Assembly: GCF_900447535.1 (NCBI RefSeq)
Contig: NZ_UFXX01000001.1
Span: 2,046,001-2,110,000, forward strand
Reading direction: 5' to 3'
From: Dermacoccus nishinomiyaensis
GTDB lineage: Bacteria; Actinomycetota; Actinomycetes; Actinomycetales; Dermatophilaceae
DNA length: 64,000 nucleotides
In this document: piece by piece, positions 59,431 through 64,000 of the stretch
How the letters are laid out: every line of letters starts with the position of its first letter
Position numbering within the stretch: the stretch's first letter is position 1
Made by a program: the position numbers and the translations under genes
Notes under the pieces: generated by a model
What the model was told of the DNA's origin: nothing
The model's database searches: none
The model's input: the letters and a program-made list of their open reading frames with translations, nothing else

Positions 59431-60481
59431 TTATCGGAGATGACCGGCACCGGATTCATAGTGTCCTGTCGGGTACGCCTGGACGACGGCGCTGGCGAGC
59501 TTCGGCACGGCGTCGGTCAATGCGTGCTCGGCGGAGTGGGCGAGTTGGTGGGCTTCAGCGGGTGAGGTGTTGCTTTCGATGTCGAGGTCGGCGTCGGCGT
59601 GGATCTCGTGGCCGATCCAGCGCATTCTGACCCGTCGCACGGCAACAACGCCTGGGATCGCCTTCAAGCTGTCCTCGGCGGCGTCAACCATGGCGGGGTC
59701 GCCGGCGTCCATAAGGCGGCGGAAGATGACCCGCGTCGCGGTCCGCAGGACGGCCAGGATGGCCAGGGTGATGAGAAGGCCGACGATGGGGTCGGCGGCT
59801 TCCCAACCCGCGTCGACGCCCGCGGCGCCGATCACGACCGCGAGTGAGGTGAAGCCGTCGGTGCGTGCGTGCAGGCCATCGGCGACCAGGGCTGCCGATC
59901 CGATCTGCCGACCGACACGGATCCGGACGATCGCAACCGCCTCGTTGCCGAAGAAGCCGACCAGCCCGGCGAGAGCGACCCAGCCGAGATGGTCAACGGG
60001 TCTCGGATTGATCAGCCGCCCGATCGATTCGTAGCCGGCCACCACGGCGGACAGAGCGATCATGGCCACGACGCAGAGTCCCGCCCCAGGTCCTCGGCTC
60101 GGCCGTAGCCGTAGGTGTAGCGGCGGGTGTCGGTGCGCGACGGCCGATGGCGAAGGCCAGCCAGAGCGGCAGCGCGGTCAGATCGTCGGAGAAGTTGTGG
60201 GTGGTATCCGCCAGCAGTGCCACCGGGCCCGAGATCACCACCACCGCAAGCTGCGCCAGCGAGGTCAGGCCGAGCGAGACCAGACTGATCTTGACCGCAC
60301 GGTTGCCCTGCGAACTGGACTCCAACGCGGCATCAAGGGAGTCTGCGGCGTCGTGAGAGTGCGGGCGCGGCACGTGGGGCAAACGGTCTCGCAAAGTAGG
60401 TCGGCCGTCTCGGCCGAAATCGTGTTCGTGCTGGTGAACGTCGTCGCGCCCCTGCCCGTGGCCGGGATCCTGGAGGCTCAC
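59431..60481 (-). pseudogene. Second cation diffusion facilitator, frameshifted
   Basis: The 5' part reads HSHDAADSLDAALESSSQGN and GPVALLADTTHNFSDDLTAL, with the metal-site His and Asp of helix 2. The frame then changes near 60120 (TRRYTYGYGRAEDL is in the middle frame) and again near 60085, after which VVAGYESIGRLINPRPVDHL and GLHARTDGFTSLAVVIGAAG are normal. At least two indels separate the halves. It resembles the intact exporter at 57602-58510 only at family level. It and the adjacent broken ArsR gene form a decayed copy of the same module. Confidence 0.78.
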
Positions 60482-60512
60482 TGCTCGCCTCGTCGAGACG
60501 GCGGCAGTGGCG

Positions 60513-60858
60513 TCACCTCGTCTTGGTGATGCCGCGGCAAGTCAGGCCGGCATGCTCAGCGTTGAAGACCGCGTCTCTGACCAGCCGCGCGACGTGGTCG
60601 TTCTCGACTCGGTAGAAGACATGCGTCCCGTCGCGCCGAGTTCGCACCAGTCGGGCCATCTGTAGCTTGGCGAGGTGCTGCGATAGAAGGGGCGGGCGTT
60701 GCCACGGAGCTCCCCAGATCGTTGACGGCCAACTCGTCATCGAGGATCGCCCACAACAGGCGCACACGAGTTGCGTCCGCGAGCATCCGGAACACTTCGG
60801 CAGCCAGTTCCGCCTGCTCAACGGGGAGTTCGGATGATGGGTGATTATCTGCATTCAT
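60513..60858 (-). pseudogene. ArsR-family repressor, frameshifted
   Basis: The start ATG at 60858 leads to AAEVFRMLADATRVRLLWAI, the ArsR first helices. A frameshift near 60695 is needed to reach LSQHLAKLQMARLVRTRRDG and TRVFYRV-like HVFYRVENDHVARLV. Only 31 bp separate it from the CDF remnant, as in a normal ArsR-CDF operon. Confidence 0.78.
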
Positions 60859-60899
60859 ACGCAGGTAGTAGCTGTGTGCCGCCAGCGTTGCGAGCACGC

Positions 60900-61205
60900 C
60901 TACTTCGTCGCGCTCGGCGTTTGGCCGCCGATGACAAACCCCGCAAGGACGAGCACACCGCCCAGGGGCCAGCCTGCGAAAAGGTCCTGTCGGCCCTGCG
61001 ACATCGGCATCCAGTCCAACCCCATATGCATGAGTGTGTGGTTGATAACGATGAGCGCGCCAACGATCACCAGTGCGTAGGCGACGACTTTCCGCCAGGT
61101 CCAGCCGCGAAGCTGGCGGGCGATCTCGCGCTGCATCTGCGCGCGCTCCCGGGCGGCTGCTTCGGCAGCACTCAAGACCTCTTGGCGTCGGCGGGTCCGC
61201 CTGAG
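60900..61205 (-). CDS. Truncated two-helix membrane protein
   Basis: About 100 residues remain: a basic coiled-coil-like stretch (SAAEAAARERAQMQREIARQ), then helices VVAYALVIVGALIVINHTLM and WPLGGVLVLAGFVIGG. The start is missing, and the frame continues into the IS21 left end at 61206, so the 5' end was probably lost on insertion. Not recognised; a similar small protein is seen in other actinobacterial genomes by general impression only. Confidence 0.45.
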   Translation of the reverse strand, partial: LRRTRRRQEVLSAAEAAARERAQMQREIARQLRGWTWRKVVAYALVIVGALIVINHTLMHMGLDWMPMSQGRQDLFAGWPLGGVLVLAGFVIGGQTPSATK

Positions 61206-63810
61206 TGGTTGTGACAGCTTGGTTTGGCCCCGTTGTGACGGCCTGATCTGGCCCCGAGTGCGACTTGCCGGGGTGTTGACGGTCTGAACTGGCCCCACCC
61301 CTTCACGCTGGTCCCCATCACTGGGAACCAGTCGCGAGGGCAAGGGAGCCAAGATGGGGTCACGAGTGCAGCTGTACGCCGACATCCGCTACGACGCGCG
61401 AGTCGATGGCCTGTCCATCCGCGAGCTCGCCCGCAAGCACGGAGTCCACCGCCGCACCGTCCGCCAGGCCCTCGCCGCTGCCGAACCCCCACCCCGCAAG
61501 AAACCGGTCCGCACGGCACCGCGCCTGGATCCGTACAAGCCGGCGATCGACGAGATGCTCACCTATGACCTGACCGCGCCGCGCAAGCAGCGCCATACCG
61601 CGACCAGGATCCTGGCCCGGCTGCGCGACGAGCACGGCGCCACCGACCTGTCCTACTCCACGGTGCGGGACTACGTGCGGGTCAGGCGCGCGCAGATCGA
61701 TCTGGAGGCCGGGCGCCGGGTGGAGGCGATGGTGCCGCAGGACCATGCCCCCGGCGCGGAGGCCGAGGTCGACTTCGGCGAGGTCTACGTCATCCTCGAC
61801 GGCGTCAAGACCAAGTGCCACATGTTCGTCTACCGCCTGTCCCACTCCGGCAAGGCCATCCACCGCGTCTACCCGACCGGCGGGCAGGAAGCCTTCCTCG
61901 AGGGACACATCGAGGCCTTCCACGCCCTGAGCGGCATCCCCACCCGACACATCCGCTACGACAACCTCACCTCCGCCGTCGTGCAGGTCATCCACGGCGG
62001 CGACCGGCTACGCGACGAGAACGAACGCTGGGTGCTGTTCCGCTCCCACTACGGCTTCGACGCGTTCTACTGCCAGCCAGGCATCGACGGCGCCCACGAG
62101 AAAGGTGGCGTCGAGGGCGAGGTCGGCTGGTTCCGCCGCAACCACCTCACCCCCATGCCCGAGGTCCCCAGCCTGGACGAACTCAACGACAAGATCCGTG
62201 CCTGGGAACACGATGACAACACCCGCCGCATCACCGGCCATGCGAACACGATCGGGCAGGACTACCACGCCGAACTCGACCACCTGGCGCCGTTGCCGGC
62301 CGAGGACTTTGACCCTGGCCTGATCCTCCACCCGCGCGTCGATCGCTCCGCCCTGATCACCGTCCGCATGGTCAAGTACTCCGTCCCCGCACACCTGATC
62401 GGGCAACGCGTCCGCGTCAGCCTGCGGGCCTCGTGCGTGGTCGTCTTCGAAGGCCGCACCATAGTGGCCACCCACCGACGCCTCGGCACCCGTGGGGTGA
62501 CCCGGGTCGAGCTGGACCACTACCTCGAAGTCCTACGCCACAAGCCCGGCGCGTTCCCCGGCTCCACCGCCCTCGCGCAGGCCCGCGCCGCCGGAGCATT
62601 CACCGCAGCCCACGACGCGTTCTGGGCCGCGGCCCGCAAGACCAGCGGCGACGTCGCCGGGACCCAAGCGTTGATCGACGTGCTCCTGCTCCACCGATCC
62701 CTCCCGTCCGAGGCGGTGATCGCCGGCATCACCTCGGCCCTGTCGGTGGGCGCGATCAGCCCCGACGTCGTCGCCGTCGAAGCCCGCCGCCACGCCACCA
62801 CCCACACACCCGCAACTCCGGCCGCCCCGGCCAGGGGTGGGACGGTCGTGAACCTGCCACCCCGACGCCCCACCAACCCGCACCAGGTCATCGCGCACCT
62901 GCCCGAAGACACCCGGCCCCTACCCACCGTCACCGCCTACGACGAACTCCTGCGCCGACGCCAACCCAACCCCACCCCGGCCCCCGCCGAGGTCCACCAT
63001 CACACCCAGACAGGAACCCCATGACCACCACCAGCACCAGCCGCCCCGCGAGCCTTCGCCGGCGTCAGGGCCTGACCGAACAAGCCGCGCAGGCCGCGAT
63101 CGACCAGGCCTGCCGCCGGCTTCGGCTGCCCACCATCCGCGCCGTCGTCGACGACGCCGTGACGGCCGCCACAAAGGAACAACTCACCTACCAAGGCTTC
63201 CTCGCCGAACTCCTCCTGGCCGAGGTCGACGACCGCGACCGCCGCTCCACCCTCCGTCGCATCAAGAGCGCCGGCTTCCCCCGCGAGAAATGGCTCGCCG
63301 ACTTCGACTTCACCGCGAACCCCAACATCAACCCCGCCACCATCAACGAGCTCGCCACCGGCGACTGGATCCGGCGTGGTGACCCCCTGTGCCTGATCGG
63401 GGACTCCGGCACCGGCAAATCCCACCTGCTCATCGCGCTCGGCACCGCCGCCGCCGAACAGGGCTACCGCGTCCGCTACACCCTCGCCACCCGGCTCGTG
63501 AACGAGCTCGTCGAAGCCGCCGACGAGAAACAACTCACCAAGACCATCAACCGCTACGGCCGCGTCGACCTCCTCGTGATTGATGAGCTCGGCTACATGG
63601 AACTCGACCGGCGAGGGGCGGAGCTGTTGTTCCAGGTCCTCACCGAGCGGGAGGAGAAGAACGCCATCGCGATCGCGTCCAACCAGTCCTTCTCCGCCTG
63701 GACCGACACCTTCACCGACCCCCGCCTGTGCGCAGCGATCGTCGACCGTCTCACCTACAACGCCACCATCATCGAAACCGGCACCAACTCCTACCGCCTC
63801 GCCCACACCC
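61206..63810 (+). mobile_element. IS21-family insertion sequence, copy 2
   Basis: The same 2,605-bp unit as copy 1, in the same orientation about 15.7 kb downstream. The left end with its repeats is nearly identical. The identity stops at 63810, and the flanking DNA differs from copy 1. Differences cluster in the centre of istA and in the end of istB, giving a patchwork of identical and diverged blocks. Confidence 0.85.
61354..63024 (+). CDS. istA: IS21 transposase IstA, copy 2
   Basis: Same length and catalytic residues as copy 1 (AEVDFGEVYV, HIRYDNLT, KGGVEGEVGW). Diagnostic differences are AEDFDPGL for ADDFDPGL and IVATHRRLGT for VVATHPRLGT. It looks intact. Confidence 0.95.
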   Translation: MGSRVQLYADIRYDARVDGLSIRELARKHGVHRRTVRQALAAAEPPPRKKPVRTAPRLDPYKPAIDEMLTYDLTAPRKQRHTATRILARLRDEHGATDLSYSTVRDYVRVRRAQIDLEAGRRVEAMVPQDHAPGAEAEVDFGEVYVILDGVKTKCHMFVYRLSHSGKAIHRVYPTGGQEAFLEGHIEAFHALSGIPTRHIRYDNLTSAVVQVIHGGDRLRDENERWVLFRSHYGFDAFYCQPGIDGAHEKGGVEGEVGWFRRNHLTPMPEVPSLDELNDKIRAWEHDDNTRRITGHANTIGQDYHAELDHLAPLPAEDFDPGLILHPRVDRSALITVRMVKYSVPAHLIGQRVRVSLRASCVVVFEGRTIVATHRRLGTRGVTRVELDHYLEVLRHKPGAFPGSTALAQARAAGAFTAAHDAFWAAARKTSGDVAGTQALIDVLLLHRSLPSEAVIAGITSALSVGAISPDVVAVEARRHATTHTPATPAAPARGGTVVNLPPRRPTNPHQVIAHLPEDTRPLPTVTAYDELLRRRQPNPTPAPAEVHHHTQTGTP

Positions 63811-63827
63811 ACGCACGGCATCTGTGA
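63021..63827 (+). CDS. istB: IS21 helper ATPase IstB, copy 2
   Basis: P-loop GDSGTGKSHL and LLVIDELGYM as in copy 1. The C-terminal tail is HARHL, six residues shorter than copy 1, because flanking sequence supplies the stop. Several codon differences in the last third are silent. Confidence 0.95.
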   Translation: MTTTSTSRPASLRRRQGLTEQAAQAAIDQACRRLRLPTIRAVVDDAVTAATKEQLTYQGFLAELLLAEVDDRDRRSTLRRIKSAGFPREKWLADFDFTANPNINPATINELATGDWIRRGDPLCLIGDSGTGKSHLLIALGTAAAEQGYRVRYTLATRLVNELVEAADEKQLTKTINRYGRVDLLVIDELGYMELDRRGAELLFQVLTEREEKNAIAIASNQSFSAWTDTFTDPRLCAAIVDRLTYNATIIETGTNSYRLAHTHARHL

Positions 63828-63860
63828 TGGGGTGAACAACGACCGGCTGGGCTCTTGGGG

Positions 63861-64000
63861 TCAACGGCGGCGACGAAGCCGCAAGGAATTGGTGATCACG
63901 CTGACCGAGCTGAGGGCCATGGCGGCTGCCGCGATGACGGGCGACAGGAGCCAGCCGAAGGCCGGGTAGAGGGCGCCAGCGGCCAGCGGGATGCCGACGA
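63861..64000 (-). CDS. P1B-type metal-transporting ATPase, C-terminal end
   Basis: The last 46 codons of a gene entering from the right edge. They read [20 protein letters not shown] and [20 protein letters not shown], the last two helices of copper-transporting P1B ATPases, where Met and Ser residues line the path. It stops 33 bp after istB copy 2. It agrees with the metal theme of the island. Confidence 0.88.
   Translation of the reverse strand, partial: VGIPLAAGALYPAFGWLLSPVIAAAAMALSSVSVITNSLRLRRRR

Noticed and set aside
45538-63827. Simple composite transposon with target duplication
   Set aside because: The outer flanks show no matching short duplication and the IS right ends are not defined, so only an IS21-bounded island is claimed.

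Overview
The window is high-GC DNA from an actinobacterium. Evidence: G/C-ending codons throughout, many GTG starts and 4-base ATGA/GTGA gene overlaps, a DtxR/IdeR-type iron box, a Rex operator on cydAB, and an rRNA operon with no tRNA in the 16S-23S spacer. The 16S sequence looks like Micrococcales, perhaps Dermacoccaceae; this is an impression from reading, not a database match.

Layout. 1-5842 (minus strand) is an exopolysaccharide operon: an Agd3-like secreted deacetylase, a PelF-like glycosyltransferase, a polytopic membrane protein, a Sph3/spherulin-4-like hydrolase and the start of one more secreted protein. All junctions after the first are 4-base overlaps. This mix of Pel-type and galactosaminogalactan-type parts is the most interesting system here. 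5843-19885 is mostly housekeeping and metabolic chromosome: nitroreductase, cysteine-dioxygenase-like cupin, crotonase, a DoxX/MarR divergent pair, fhs, NUDIX-GtrA, a cytochrome P450, DUF3995 and nadE, with decayed DUF4352, LtrA and dienelactone hydrolase genes between them. 19943-25033 is an iron-siderophore uptake locus (SIP reductase divergent from binding protein, two permeases and ATPase) around an iron box. 25068-36232 holds a lipoprotein, a zincin-like peptidase, a phosphopantetheinyl transferase, a SWIM-SNF2 helicase, a methyltransferase behind a TamR-like palindrome, an SDR, a Gly/Ser-rich membrane protein, a GT39-type glycosyltransferase and an orphan response regulator.

36244-42015 is an rrn operon (16S-23S-5S) with two readable promoters, insulated by strong hairpins on both sides. 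Downstream are a decayed LacI regulator, a FadD-type acyl-CoA synthetase and a LysE exporter whose start has been removed by an insertion sequence.

45538-63827 is an accessory island bounded by two directly repeated IS21-family elements (istA-istB). Between them lie a MerR-aldo/keto reductase operon with a textbook 19-bp-spacer promoter, a DinB protein, a broken VOC protein, cydAB behind a Rex site, a DUF3817/DUF305/DUF3105/zf-TFIIB group that looks metal- or copper-related, an intact ArsR-CDF-ZIP-like metal module, and a second ArsR-CDF module that is frameshifted. The C-terminus of a P1B-type metal ATPase enters from the right edge. The island therefore combines metal-ion efflux with low-oxygen respiration genes.

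At least eight genes carry frameshifts, nonsense codons or deletions. This may be real genome decay, but some single-base indels could be sequencing error, so the raw reads should be checked before any are called dead.
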